This document shows positions 1 through 8,542 of a stretch of 64,000 nucleotides of DNA, piece after piece. The notes beneath the pieces were generated by a model, which made no database searches, had not been told where the DNA came from, and was given only the letters and a program-made list of their open reading frames with translations. Position 1 is the stretch's first letter. Each line of letters opens with the position of its first letter. A program made the translations under genes and the position numbers. The stretch is from Gracilimonas sp. (GTDB lineage Bacteria > Bacteroidota > Rhodothermia > Balneolales > Balneolaceae): NCBI RefSeq assembly GCF_014762685.1, contig NZ_JABURM010000005.1, forward strand, positions 992,001 through 1,056,000, read 5' to 3'.

Positions 1-130
1 GACAAAAACCGATACCCGCCAAGTCGAATAAACAAAAAGAAGTGCCTGCGCCCATCGGATTCATAAATCCGAGAAGAATTAATCCTACACTAAATGCTAT
101 CCATTCCAGATGCTTTTGTACAAACTTCAT
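1..130 (-). CDS. Small membrane protein, DUF2752-like (partial)
   Basis: An open frame starts with ATG at 130 and runs off the left edge after 43 codons, so the C-terminus is missing. It begins MKFVQKHLEW and is followed by a hydrophobic helix (about residues 10-24). The following stretch, with FMNPMG, then CLFDLAG and GIGFC, resembles the start of DUF2752 proteins, which are short membrane proteins with a Cys-rich CPGCG motif just after this point. That motif would lie outside the window, so the family is a suggestion. It precedes the divergently unrelated histidine kinase gene by about 75 bases in the same direction. Confidence 0.5.
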   Translation of the reverse strand, partial: MKFVQKHLEWIAFSVGLILLGFMNPMGAGTSFCLFDLAGIGFC

Positions 131-205
131 GTTTTGGTTACGTGAGATTAAAATCAAAGTTTCTATCTGATTTCGGATACAAATTAAAGAGCTGACTGTA
201 ACAAT

Positions 206-1345
206 TTAAGATTTTTCCTTATGAGGAATTTTAATATAAAATTGAGTGCCTTTATTTAATTCAGATTCAACCCAAACCTCCCCGCCGTGTAACTCAACAT
301 ATAATTGGACAATATCCAAGCCAAGCCCGGTTCCTGTTTCCCCGCTAGTTCCTTTTCGAGATGATTTCTTACCATCTTTGAATAATTCAGTCAATACCTT
401 TTTGGGAATACCAATTCCGGTATCTCGAACTTCGAACATCAAATTGTCATCATTCAAATTCACCTTTATGAAGACCTCCCCCTTCGCCGGTGTAAACTTA
501 AGCGCATTTGAAACCAAGTTATTGAGTGCAATCTCAAATTTATTTTGATCCAGAACGGCATTTAGTTCTTCAGGATGGATCAAGTATTCAAGATTAATTT
601 CTTTTACTACAGCTTTAGCTTTATTCATTGAAACAACACGATCCAATAGGTCGGAAACCAAAACTTCAGAATATTCAAGCTTTTCCGGTTCTTTTTTCTT
701 GCTTTCCCTATCCAATACCTCGCGCACCATGTTTAATAGATTAGTACCACTATCTTCAATCACCGAAAACATTTGTATTTGCTCTTCAGGACTTATTTTA
801 TCGCTTTCCCGCATAAGTTTTACAAGGCCAATGATTCCGGTAAGCGGGTTTTTTATGTCATGGCTTACCATCCTTACCAAATCATCCTTTTTTTGATTCA
901 GACGACTTAATTCAACCTCTCGTTCTCTAAGAACTCTAATCCTCTCATTTAACTGCTTCTGCAAAAACCGAATTTTCAAGTGGGTTTTAATACGGGCCAG
1001 CGTCTCTTCTTTTTGAAAAGGCTTGGTAATATAATCGACGCCCCCTGATTTAAATCCTTCTATCTTATCATCAGTATCCGTTAAGGAACTTAGAAAAATA
1101 ATCGGTATATCTTCCAGGTATTCATCTTCTTTAATTTTTTTAATCACCTCAAAACCATCCATTCCGGGCATCATAATATCCAATAATATCAAGTCTGGTA
1201 TGTTTTTTTTGGCGAGTTCGACAGCCTCTTCACCACTGGTAGCTTCTATATGATCGTATCCTTCTTTATCTAAAACATGAGACAGGAGTTTTAAGTTGGC
1301 GGGGGTGTCATCTACTAATAAAATTAAGCTTTCCTCTTGTTCCAA
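206..1345 (-). CDS. Hybrid response regulator–histidine kinase
   Basis: A cytoplasmic two-component protein of 379 residues with a receiver domain placed before the kinase. Receiver residues about 8-122 contain the phosphoacceptor D56 in DLILLDIMMPGMDG and K108 in TKPF. A short coiled linker leads to a HisKA domain with H162 in SHDIKNPL, and a HATPase domain with N276/N280, DTGIGIP (308-314) and GTGLGL (338-343). There are no membrane segments, so it probably acts on a signal relayed by another kinase. The only in-frame start after the upstream stop is TTG at 1345. No partner regulator lies beside it. Function class is firm; the signal is unknown. Confidence 0.93.
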   Translation of the reverse strand: MEQEESLILLVDDTPANLKLLSHVLDKEGYDHIEATSGEEAVELAKKNIPDLILLDIMMPGMDGFEVIKKIKEDEYLEDIPIIFLSSLTDTDDKIEGFKSGGVDYITKPFQKEETLARIKTHLKIRFLQKQLNERIRVLREREVELSRLNQKKDDLVRMVSHDIKNPLTGIIGLVKLMRESDKISPEEQIQMFSVIEDSGTNLLNMVREVLDRESKKKEPEKLEYSEVLVSDLLDRVVSMNKAKAVVKEINLEYLIHPEELNAVLDQNKFEIALNNLVSNALKFTPAKGEVFIKVNLNDDNLMFEVRDTGIGIPKKVLTELFKDGKKSSRKGTSGETGTGLGLDIVQLYVELHGGEVWVESELNKGTQFYIKIPHKEKS

Positions 1346-1445
1346 AATTGCTATGGATTAGATTTGTGATGTTTAAGATCCCATTATCAACATTTTAAAG
1401 ATGAAGCATCTAAATAAATGTTATTGGGTCGGATACTGATCTAAA

Positions 1446-1484
1446 TAAAATTAAAAAAGACATTCCATACAACAGAATGTCTTT
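1446..1484 (-). terminator. Rho-independent terminator after the PspC gene
   Basis: A perfect 10-bp stem (AAAGACATTC at 1456-1465 and GAATGTCTTT at 1475-1484, 9-base loop). Read on the minus strand it is followed by a run of seven Ts, directly downstream of the PspC-domain gene. Confidence 0.85.
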
Positions 1485-1529
1485 AAAAAAACTACAAAAT
1501 TATTAAATGAGCAGAGGGAAAAAAGAAAG

Positions 1530-2264
1530 CTAAAAATTAAAATCATCCATCATTTCAACCGGTTCTTTAGGCATTGCGAGTGAGAGACCAAAATAAACCA
1601 GTAAACTTGCTCCCCACCCCATAAAAAAGGCGGCTACAAATATAAATCGAACTACAGTTGCACTGATCCCAAAATATTTTGCAAGCCCGCCACAAACTCC
1701 GGCCCATTTTTTGTTAGATCGGGATTTCATGAGCCGCTTGGAATGTCGGTAGCCATAGGCATCAAAATCCATAGAGGAAGAAGAGCTTAAAGATTTACCC
1801 TGCTTAGAATCAAGAGCATTGTTTAACTTAGAACCGGAAGAATAATTTGTTTCTTCTGAACCGGGAATATCAGAATACTTAGCAGAGGCACTGCTGGCTC
1901 TTGCTCTTTTTCGAGCTTTTTTAATTTTTCGGGCACGCTTTCGGTCTCCCACTAAAAAACCAAACCCAACTAAAGTAATAAGTGCCCCACCTACTAAAGG
2001 AAGTAAGGAAGAACCAATCAAGCCTTCTGATAAACCGGATAAAAAGTCTCCAATGGGAAGCCCAACCCATTGTATCAAAAAAGTGAGTGCAAGAAATATC
2101 ATTACCATGCCTGAAATTGTGGCAATATTCCAAATGCTTTTACCGGTGTCCTTTTCTTCTTCCTTGAGAAATTCCTGCATAGTTGAGTTTAATTCAAAAT
2201 CATCAAACTCCAGGGTTGCGGTTCCTGTTCTTGAAGCAGATCTCGTTTTCATTTTTTCTGACAT
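1530..2264 (-). CDS. PspC-domain membrane protein
   Basis: A 244-residue protein with two N-terminal membrane helices (about 45-66 and 84-105), then a basic, serine-rich linker, then a PspC domain at 177-235 (KWAGVCGGLAKYFGI followed by a hydrophobic helix). PspC domains belong to envelope-stress (phage-shock) membrane proteins. The double-helix N-terminal part is not part of classic PspC, so this is a fusion-like architecture. ATG at 2264 is preceded by GGAGG (2276-2280), one of the clear Shine-Dalgarno sites in the window. A strong terminator follows. The domain call is safe; the physiological role is inferred. Confidence 0.88.
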   Translation of the reverse strand: MSEKMKTRSASRTGTATLEFDDFELNSTMQEFLKEEEKDTGKSIWNIATISGMVMIFLALTFLIQWVGLPIGDFLSGLSEGLIGSSLLPLVGGALITLVGFGFLVGDRKRARKIKKARKRARASSASAKYSDIPGSEETNYSSGSKLNNALDSKQGKSLSSSSSMDFDAYGYRHSKRLMKSRSNKKWAGVCGGLAKYFGISATVVRFIFVAAFFMGWGASLLVYFGLSLAMPKEPVEMMDDFNF

Positions 2265-2310
2265 AATTATTTAATCCTCCATGAAGCCCTACGATCTTTC
2301 AATCACAATG

Positions 2311-2886
2311 TTACGTGAAAATCACAACTTCTTCAGTAATAATCACATCTAATTTTACATCAAATTCCTCAACCGGAACTTTATCAAAAAGAAATTTATC
2401 AAAAGTTAATCCTATTTTTGTGGCTTCGGTCATATCTAAAAATCGATCATAAAATCCTCTCCCATACCCCAAACGGTTTCCATCTTTATCAGCAGCAGCC
2501 ATCGGAACAATAATTAAATCAATTTCTGAAATCTCAACAGGGTTAATAGTTTTAGGTTCCCGGACTCCCCAATTGTTTGCAACCAATTCATTTTCAGCAT
2601 CAATTTCCGAATGAGATAACGTATTGTCAGAAAAATTAGTAATCGGAACAACTACTCTTTTCTTATCATCAAATAGATGTATTAGCAAGTTATCAGTACA
2701 GACTTCCCTTCGTTCATTCATGGAAACATACGTATGTATCACCCCGGATTTTTTGTAAACATCGCTATCAACCAGAGATTGTATGATTTGATTTGATTTA
2801 TTTAACCACTGCTGTTCTGAAAGTTGTTGCCGTTTTGCAAGAACCTTATCCCTGAGTTTTTGTTTTTCTTCTTGAACGGAGGTCAT
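2311..2886 (-). CDS. 5-formyltetrahydrofolate cyclo-ligase
   Basis: A 191-residue cytosolic enzyme of the 5-FTHF cyclo-ligase (MTHFS/YgfA) family, which uses ATP to convert 5-formyl-THF to 5,10-methenyl-THF in folate one-carbon metabolism. The diagnostic Gly-rich signature GYGRGFYDRF is at 140-149 and an Arg/Lys-rich N-terminal helix with KLRDKVLAKR binds nucleotide in the family. The length is typical. Its ATG overlaps the stop of bshC by 4 bases (ATGA type), so the two are probably translationally coupled in one operon. Confidence 0.93.
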   Translation of the reverse strand: MTSVQEEKQKLRDKVLAKRQQLSEQQWLNKSNQIIQSLVDSDVYKKSGVIHTYVSMNERREVCTDNLLIHLFDDKKRVVVPITNFSDNTLSHSEIDAENELVANNWGVREPKTINPVEISEIDLIIVPMAAADKDGNRLGYGRGFYDRFLDMTEATKIGLTFDKFLFDKVPVEEFDVKLDVIITEEVVIFT

Positions 2887-4499
2887 AGGTTAATCAAATG
2901 GTGTTTGGTAAGATCTAATCCTTCTTCTTCAATTTCTTCAAGTAACTTCTTCCAGATATCAAGTCCGTATTTATTCATAAAATACACCGGAGATACTGCC
3001 CGTTCTTGTAACCCTCCATCAGGAAATAGATTTATTTTAATCTTTTCGATGCGTTTAATCTGGGTTTCTTCCTGTTGCTTTATAGAACGGTATACACGGC
3101 CTTTCAGTTTATCCAATTCATTCGCAAAACCGGCAACTGTTTTTCCAACCGTACCATCTAAAGTTGGGTCAATTTCATCTATTACCTGCAGCGGTTCCTT
3201 GGCAGCTTCTTCCAATTTGTCCTTCCATTCGCTAAAAATATTTTCGATATCAACCGTATCAGTCTGTTCTATAAATTCAGATTCGAGGTCTTCAATTCGC
3301 TTCTCATACTCACAAACTTTGAAAGGTAATTTTTCTATAATTCTTGAAATCGCAGACTCAATAATGGTTGCAGTATAACGCGGAAATATTGGAGGCATTA
3401 CAAGGTCAAATTCCTCATAAAATAATTTCATTTGCCCATAATAAGCCAGCTCACCTGGGCCGGCAACATAGCCGAGCGTTGGCAACATTTTATCTTGTAT
3501 TACCGGTCTGAGAAATACATTTGGTGAAAATTTTTCGGGGTGATTTTCAATCTCTTCCAAAAGCTCGAAATGTGACCATCTTTTTTTGGAACCAGCTGTC
3601 CAGTCATCTTCGCATTTGTGAATTTTAATTCGCTCTTTCTGTTCGGATAGATAAAAAAGGTTAGAGTCCCCGTTCATTACCTGCCGATGAAAATTTCTTT
3701 CCAGTTCTGCACTCTTTGACTCTATAGATTCATAAATCGAATCAGCTTTGTCGATACTTTTTTTAAATGCGGGTGCCGCTAATTTTTTTATAGCAGAAAA
3801 ATTACTTCCTGCAATTAAAACCCCCTCTTGGGCAAACCACTCATTAATTAAACCGGAAAATGCCTTAGCATGCGTATTCCCTTCTCTATAATACTGATCC
3901 AGAAGCTCCCATAATGACTCAGAAAAATCTGTATCAAAAAGCTCTTCTTTTACTTTTTCTTTAAAGGATTTAATTGCATCGGTCAGCTTTTCTTCAGAAA
4001 CCGGGGCACCACTACCCTTCTTATCTAAAACAACCTTACTGAAATCGTCTCGCCCTGTAATACCAACCCAGGAGATTTCTTCAAAATCATGATCCTCATC
4101 TGCCAGCCAAAATACCGGAACTACAGGACGGCCTAAATCCTTCTCGTATTTCCGAGAAAGTAAAATTGCAGTCAGGGTTTTATAGATTGTGAATAATGGT
4201 CCCCCAAATAAGCCTAGTTGCTGTCCCGTTACTACAACCAAAGCATCATCTTTTGCCAATTTCTCACGTTGATTCTTTTGGCTATCAGCAATTCCCAATT
4301 CTTTATGATACTCAGAAAGTGCTGCAAGATAATTTTTTTTAGACTCAGCATCGGAAAGAGAATTGGCTCTGCGCTCTATTTCCTTTTTGTCGAGCGGATT
4401 AAAAACATAAAACGATTTTAGCGAATCGAAGTTAGTAAGGTAGGTGTTAAATAGAGTCGAATAAGAAAGTTCGCTGAACGAACAGCCAGATATATCCAA
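2883..4499 (-). CDS. bshC: Putative cysteine ligase BshC (bacillithiol synthesis)
   Basis: A 538-residue protein matching BshC, which adds cysteine to glucosaminyl-malate as the last step of bacillithiol synthesis. The hallmark TGQQLGLFGGPL segment (91-102) and FWLADEDHDFEE (around 133-144) are intact and the length is normal. The C-terminal third is rich in charged helices, as in BshC coiled coils. The start is TTG at 4499, preceded by AAAGGAT, because no ATG occurs near the conserved N-terminus. It lies between the bifunctional-nuclease gene (3-base gap) and the folate enzyme (4-base overlap). bshA and bshB are not in this window. Confidence 0.93.
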   Translation of the reverse strand: MDISGCSFSELSYSTLFNTYLTNFDSLKSFYVFNPLDKKEIERRANSLSDAESKKNYLAALSEYHKELGIADSQKNQREKLAKDDALVVVTGQQLGLFGGPLFTIYKTLTAILLSRKYEKDLGRPVVPVFWLADEDHDFEEISWVGITGRDDFSKVVLDKKGSGAPVSEEKLTDAIKSFKEKVKEELFDTDFSESLWELLDQYYREGNTHAKAFSGLINEWFAQEGVLIAGSNFSAIKKLAAPAFKKSIDKADSIYESIESKSAELERNFHRQVMNGDSNLFYLSEQKERIKIHKCEDDWTAGSKKRWSHFELLEEIENHPEKFSPNVFLRPVIQDKMLPTLGYVAGPGELAYYGQMKLFYEEFDLVMPPIFPRYTATIIESAISRIIEKLPFKVCEYEKRIEDLESEFIEQTDTVDIENIFSEWKDKLEEAAKEPLQVIDEIDPTLDGTVGKTVAGFANELDKLKGRVYRSIKQQEETQIKRIEKIKINLFPDGGLQERAVSPVYFMNKYGLDIWKKLLEEIEEEGLDLTKHHLINL

Positions 4500-4502
4500 A
4501 AT

Positions 4503-5081
4503 TTATCCTTTCATTTTAGAAATGCGGTCTCTTATTTTTGCCGCTTTCTCGTAGTTTTCAGTTTCAATAGCAGTTTTAAGTTCTGCTTCCAGTTTTTCCA
4601 GTTGTGATAACTCTTTCTGTCCCGGTGAAGTTTCATCACCCTGCAACGCTTCTTCCAGAGTTTGATGCTCAGGTTCAGTACTTATTCCGGCTTCATCCAG
4701 CACTTCTTCATTAACATAAATAGGTGCATTAAAACGAACAGCTAATGCTATCGCGTCACTCGGACGAGCATCTAATTCGATAAGTTGATTCTCGCGCTCA
4801 TAAATTATTTGAGCATAAAAAGTACCCTCCGACAAATCATTGATATAAATCTGTTTAATTTCCGTGTCGAAACTAAGCACAAAGTTTTTGAGCAAATCGT
4901 GGGTCATTGGTCGGGGTGGTTTTATATTTTCCAGCTCGAGCGCAATAGCCTGCGCTTCAAATGAACCAATTATAATCGGTAATCTTTGATTGCCCTCTGC
5001 TTCACTCAAAATTAAAGCATAAGCACCGCCACTGCTGGGGCTGGTTGACAGTCCTAATATTTCCATTAACACTTTACTCAA
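4503..5081 (-). CDS. Bifunctional nuclease family (DUF151) with UVR motif
   Basis: A 192-residue protein. Residues 1-135 form a DUF151/bifunctional-nuclease domain (LPIIIGSFEAQAIALELE, then LDARPSDAIALAVR), and 157-191 form a UvrB/UvrC-type helical hairpin (EKLEAELKTAIETENYEKAA). DUF151 proteins are reported as nucleases in plants; bacterial function is poorly known. Start is taken as TTG at 5081 because AGGTG lies five bases upstream; ATG at 5066 would lose only five residues. First gene of the run leading to bshC and the folate enzyme. Confidence 0.88.
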   Translation of the reverse strand: MSKVLMEILGLSTSPSSGGAYALILSEAEGNQRLPIIIGSFEAQAIALELENIKPPRPMTHDLLKNFVLSFDTEIKQIYINDLSEGTFYAQIIYERENQLIELDARPSDAIALAVRFNAPIYVNEEVLDEAGISTEPEHQTLEEALQGDETSPGQKELSQLEKLEAELKTAIETENYEKAAKIRDRISKMKG

Positions 5082-5257
5082 ATCTGCACCTGCTTTAAGC
5101 GTTTAAAAGTTAGTTATAAAGGTAATGATTTTTGTTTAAGTCTTAAACTTAGGTGTTTAATAAAGTAACTTTATTACTTTTGAGAAGTTTTATTGAATTT
5201 TCCTCGAATTTTGTTCCATAAAAATTCAAATAAAGGCTATATTCTCGCCCAATTTCG

Positions 5258-5288
5258 TTGACATTGCAAAACATTGAGGCTAACTTTT
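5258..5288 (+). promoter_or_regulatory. Candidate promoter of the nuo operon
   Basis: TTGACA at 5258-5263, then 17 bases, then TAACTTTT at 5281-5288. This fits both a sigma-70 spacing and the Bacteroidetes −33 TTG / −7 TAnnTTTG form with one mismatch. It lies 30 bases before nuoA in the divergent gap 5082-5317, which shows nothing else clear. Confidence 0.4.
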
Positions 5289-5317
5289 CAGCCCATTAAC
5301 TGAGAACATTACAGAAT

Positions 5318-5692
5318 ATGCTCGAAAATTATTTTCCGATTTTAATTCTTGCTGTCGTTGCCGTCATTTTGGCTTTTGTATTATTGGCTTTATCCAAAAT
5401 ACTCGGCCCCTTCCGCCCCAATAAAACCAAGTTGAATCCATATGAAAGTGGTATGGATCCGGTTGGGGAAGCCAGAGATCGCTATTCCATTAGTTTTTAC
5501 CTGGTTGCCATGGAATTTATTGTATTCGACCTTGAGGTTGTTTTTATATACCCTTGGGCGGTAAGATATCTTGAACTAGGTTTCGGAACTTTTATGGCGA
5601 TGATGCTATTTATCACAGTACTATTCGTGGGGCTGCTTTACACACTTAAAAAAGGCACCTTAGATTGGGACTTAAATCATTTTAAAGCTTAA
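5318..5692 (+). CDS. nuoA: NADH-quinone oxidoreductase subunit A
   Basis: A 124-residue inner-membrane subunit of complex I with three predicted membrane helices (about 7-29, 65-85, 92-113). The conserved loop between helices 1 and 2 reads PYESGMDPVGEARDRYSISFYL, with the family's YESG…G motif. NuoA sits at the junction of the membrane and peripheral arms near the quinone site. It is the first gene of the nuo run, with ATG at 5318 and the stop nine bases before nuoB. Confidence 0.96.
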   Translation: MLENYFPILILAVVAVILAFVLLALSKILGPFRPNKTKLNPYESGMDPVGEARDRYSISFYLVAMEFIVFDLEVVFIYPWAVRYLELGFGTFMAMMLFITVLFVGLLYTLKKGTLDWDLNHFKA

Positions 5693-5701
5693 GTAGATAC
5701 C

Positions 5702-6184
5702 ATGGGAATTGAATCAGCACTTGGTGAAGGTTTTTTTACAACTAAAATTGATGCTCTTACAAACTGGGCACGAGCAAACGCTGCATGGCCAATGCCAATG
5801 GGCTTAGCCTGTTGTGCTATTGAAATGATGGCTTTTGCAGGGCCTCGATACGATGCTTCACGATTTGGATCGGAGGTTATGCGTTTTTCTCCGCGACAAA
5901 GTGATGTGATGATTGTGGCAGGTTGGTCGACCTATAAAATGTCGCATGCCATTCGCAGAATCTGGGATCAAATGCCTGATCCAAAGTGGTGTATTGCTAT
6001 GGGAGCCTGTGCCTCAACTGGAGGAATGCACCGTTGTTATGGAGTAGTTCAGGGTGTAGATAATTATTTACCGGTAGATGCTTATGTTTCCGGCTGCCCT
6101 CCCCGACCGGATGCCCTTCTTCATGCATTGATGAAAATTCAAGATAAAATTAAAACCGAGCATTCCGTTTTATTGGATACCTAA
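5702..6184 (+). CDS. nuoB: NADH-quinone oxidoreductase subunit B
   Basis: A 160-residue peripheral-arm subunit that carries cluster N2, the [4Fe-4S] centre that reduces quinone. The ligand cysteines are visible: C37-C38 in [11 protein letters not shown]103 in GACASTGGM and C132 in GCPPRPDAL. Length is slightly short but complete for the family. It is nine bases from nuoA and four from nuoC. Confidence 0.97.
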   Translation: MGIESALGEGFFTTKIDALTNWARANAAWPMPMGLACCAIEMMAFAGPRYDASRFGSEVMRFSPRQSDVMIVAGWSTYKMSHAIRRIWDQMPDPKWCIAMGACASTGGMHRCYGVVQGVDNYLPVDAYVSGCPPRPDALLHALMKIQDKIKTEHSVLLDT

Positions 6185-6188
6185 TAAT

Positions 6189-6701
6189 ATGAGTTTAGAA
6201 TTGAACGACACATTACAAGGCGTAGTTGACGGGCTTTCTTCTAACTATTCGGAAGATTTGATTGAAGTCTACCAGTCTTGTGATCATACCTACATTCGCA
6301 CAGAAGCTGAAAATATTGTTGAACTTTGTAAGTACCTCAAGGAAAAGCATCACTTTATTTTTCTTTGTGATATACTCGGAACCGATCGGTACACTTCAGA
6401 TGAAAGATTTGAAGTTATTTATAATATGATGAACCTCAGAAGTCGCGACCGTCTGTTTATAAAGATAAGAGTTGAAGAAGAAAACCCTGTTGTTAAAACC
6501 GTGACTCCCATTTGGAAAGCTGCGGGGTGGTATGAACGTGAAGTTTATGATATGTTTGGTATTCGCTTTGAGGGACATCCGGATCATCGCAGAATATTTA
6601 TGCCGGAAGATTACGAATACTTCCCCCTTAGAAAAGAATTTCCGCTGTTGGGTATTCCCGGTTCCATTGAACTGCCTAACACAACCCCAGATACGGAGTA
6701 A
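6189..6701 (+). CDS. nuoC: NADH-quinone oxidoreductase subunit C
   Basis: A 170-residue 30-kDa-type subunit of the complex I peripheral arm. The family signature is present as YEREVYDMFGIRFEGHPDHR with the trailing RIFMPEDYE. It is separate from NuoD here, unlike the fused NuoCD of enterobacteria. Three-base gap to nuoD. Confidence 0.96.
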   Translation: MSLELNDTLQGVVDGLSSNYSEDLIEVYQSCDHTYIRTEAENIVELCKYLKEKHHFIFLCDILGTDRYTSDERFEVIYNMMNLRSRDRLFIKIRVEEENPVVKTVTPIWKAAGWYEREVYDMFGIRFEGHPDHRRIFMPEDYEYFPLRKEFPLLGIPGSIELPNTTPDTE

Positions 6702-6704
6702 GGC

Positions 6705-7997
6705 ATGAAACCCACAGATATTAACAGTAAGGTAAAACCACTTTTTTTTAAAGAGCATCAACGAGGTATTTATAAAAGCCTTGAAGACAAGCATACTACC
6801 ATTGAGGAAATTGACAGTGAAGATCCACTGAATTCCAAAATGATTTTGAATATGGGGCCTCAACACCCTGCTACTCACGGTGTGCTTCGATTGATTCTCC
6901 AGTTAAGAGGAGAACTCATCGAAAAAACAAAAATCGATATTGGATACCTCCATCGCGGTGTTGAGAAAATTGCAGAGAATAAAACTTATCAGGAATTCAT
7001 GCCTTATACAGACCGCATGGATTATCTTTCTCCATACAGCAATAATGTAGCCTTATGTTTAGCGGTTGAGAAGTTAGCTGAAGTAGAAGTGCCTGAACGC
7101 GCCCAGTATATTCGTATGATTTGCTCGGAATTGGCTCGCATCTCTTCTCACCTTCTTTGGTTAGGAACTATGGTGATGGATGCGGGAGCCATTTCTTTCT
7201 TTATCTGGACCTTCCGAGAGCGTGAAAAAATTTACGATATTTTTGATGAAGTAGCCGGACACCGATTTACGGTTTCACATTCCAGAATTGGTGGAGTTGC
7301 TAATGATTTCACCGATGATGCTGTAGCCCGAATTAAAGAATTTGTGGAAACCTTTCCTCAGGAACTTAAAGACTGGCATGGACTTTTGGATCGCAATCGA
7401 ATTTTTATAGATCGAAATAAAGATGTCGGTATTGTAAAAACCGAGGATGCCTTGGATATTGGGGCAACTGGACCGGTTTTAAGAGCAGCCGGGTATGCTG
7501 TTGATCAACGTATTATTACGCCCTACTTGCGGTATGATAAGGTAGATTTTGAAATACCAACCCGCCTCGAAGGTGACAATTTAGCACGGTATTTTGTGCG
7601 TATGGAAGAAATGGCCGAGAGCATAAAGATTATCGAACAATGTTTTGATAAAATGCCGAAAGGCCCAATTCGTACTAATAATGCCAAACAAGCGTACCCA
7701 TCTAAAGATGAAGTGTATTATTCTATGGAAGGAATGATTCACGATTTTATGATGACCGATACCGGTATTTGTCCTCCTGCAGGAAAAGAAGTATATCATG
7801 CCGTAGAATCACCAAAAGGTGAATTAGGATATTTTATTCAAAGTGACGGAACCGGCCACCCATGGAGGTTAAAAATAAATGCTCCTTCATTCCGAAACCT
7901 TCAGGTATTAGAAAATATTCTGGATGGAGAAATGGTTGCCGATACCGTAGTAATAATTGGTGGAATTGACCCCGTAATGGGAGAAGCAGATAAATAA
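6705..7997 (+). CDS. nuoD: NADH-quinone oxidoreductase subunit D
   Basis: A 430-residue 49-kDa-type subunit that forms the quinone pocket with NuoB. Conserved segments seen include NMGPQHPATHGVLR, GYLHRGVEKIAE, and the C-terminal GGIDPVMGEADK ending. The first 45 residues are a variable lead before NMGPQHP, longer than in some homologues, but ATG at 6705 fits the tight operon spacing. Adjacent to nuoE with no gap. Confidence 0.97.
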   Translation: MKPTDINSKVKPLFFKEHQRGIYKSLEDKHTTIEEIDSEDPLNSKMILNMGPQHPATHGVLRLILQLRGELIEKTKIDIGYLHRGVEKIAENKTYQEFMPYTDRMDYLSPYSNNVALCLAVEKLAEVEVPERAQYIRMICSELARISSHLLWLGTMVMDAGAISFFIWTFREREKIYDIFDEVAGHRFTVSHSRIGGVANDFTDDAVARIKEFVETFPQELKDWHGLLDRNRIFIDRNKDVGIVKTEDALDIGATGPVLRAAGYAVDQRIITPYLRYDKVDFEIPTRLEGDNLARYFVRMEEMAESIKIIEQCFDKMPKGPIRTNNAKQAYPSKDEVYYSMEGMIHDFMMTDTGICPPAGKEVYHAVESPKGELGYFIQSDGTGHPWRLKINAPSFRNLQVLENILDGEMVADTVVIIGGIDPVMGEADK

Positions 7998-8540
7998 ATG
8001 GAAGAAACCTACGAATTCACAAAAGAAGACCTACAGGAAATTGAAATCATAAAGGCGAAGTTTCCAACCGTAATGCCGGCTACCTTACCCACTCTTTGGG
8101 TTGCACAGCGGCGCTTTGGCCATGTTGAACCTCCCGTTCAACGCCTGGTTGCTAAAACTCTGGATTTACCGGAATCGCATGTGCACGGTGTGGCTACTTT
8201 CTATACTCAGTACTATAAAGAAAGAAAAGGGAAATACGTGTTGGATGTTTGTACTACCACCAGTTGTCAGCTTTGCGGTGGGTATAAGATGTTACACTAT
8301 TTAGAAGACAAGCTGGGTATTAAAGCCGGAGAAACTACTGAAGATGGAATGTTCAGTATACAATCGGTAGAGTGCCTTGGTGCATGTGGCTATGCACCTA
8401 TGATGCAAATTACTAATGATGTTTATGTCAATAATCTGACCGAAGAAAAATTAGATAAGGTAATTGACGAGCTAAAAGAAGGTAAAATGCCAGAATTTGA
8501 ATCCGTAGGAATGCCTCTCCTCGAAAAAAGAAATATTTAA
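7998..8540 (+). CDS. nuoE: NADH-quinone oxidoreductase subunit E
   Basis: A 180-residue 24-kDa-type subunit with a thioredoxin-like fold holding a [2Fe-2S] cluster. Cluster cysteines are in VCTTTSCQLCGG and in VECLGACGYAP. Starts directly at the nuoD stop and ends two bases before nuoF. Confidence 0.96.
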   Translation: MEETYEFTKEDLQEIEIIKAKFPTVMPATLPTLWVAQRRFGHVEPPVQRLVAKTLDLPESHVHGVATFYTQYYKERKGKYVLDVCTTTSCQLCGGYKMLHYLEDKLGIKAGETTEDGMFSIQSVECLGACGYAPMMQITNDVYVNNLTEEKLDKVIDELKEGKMPEFESVGMPLLEKRNI

Positions 8541-8542
8541 CT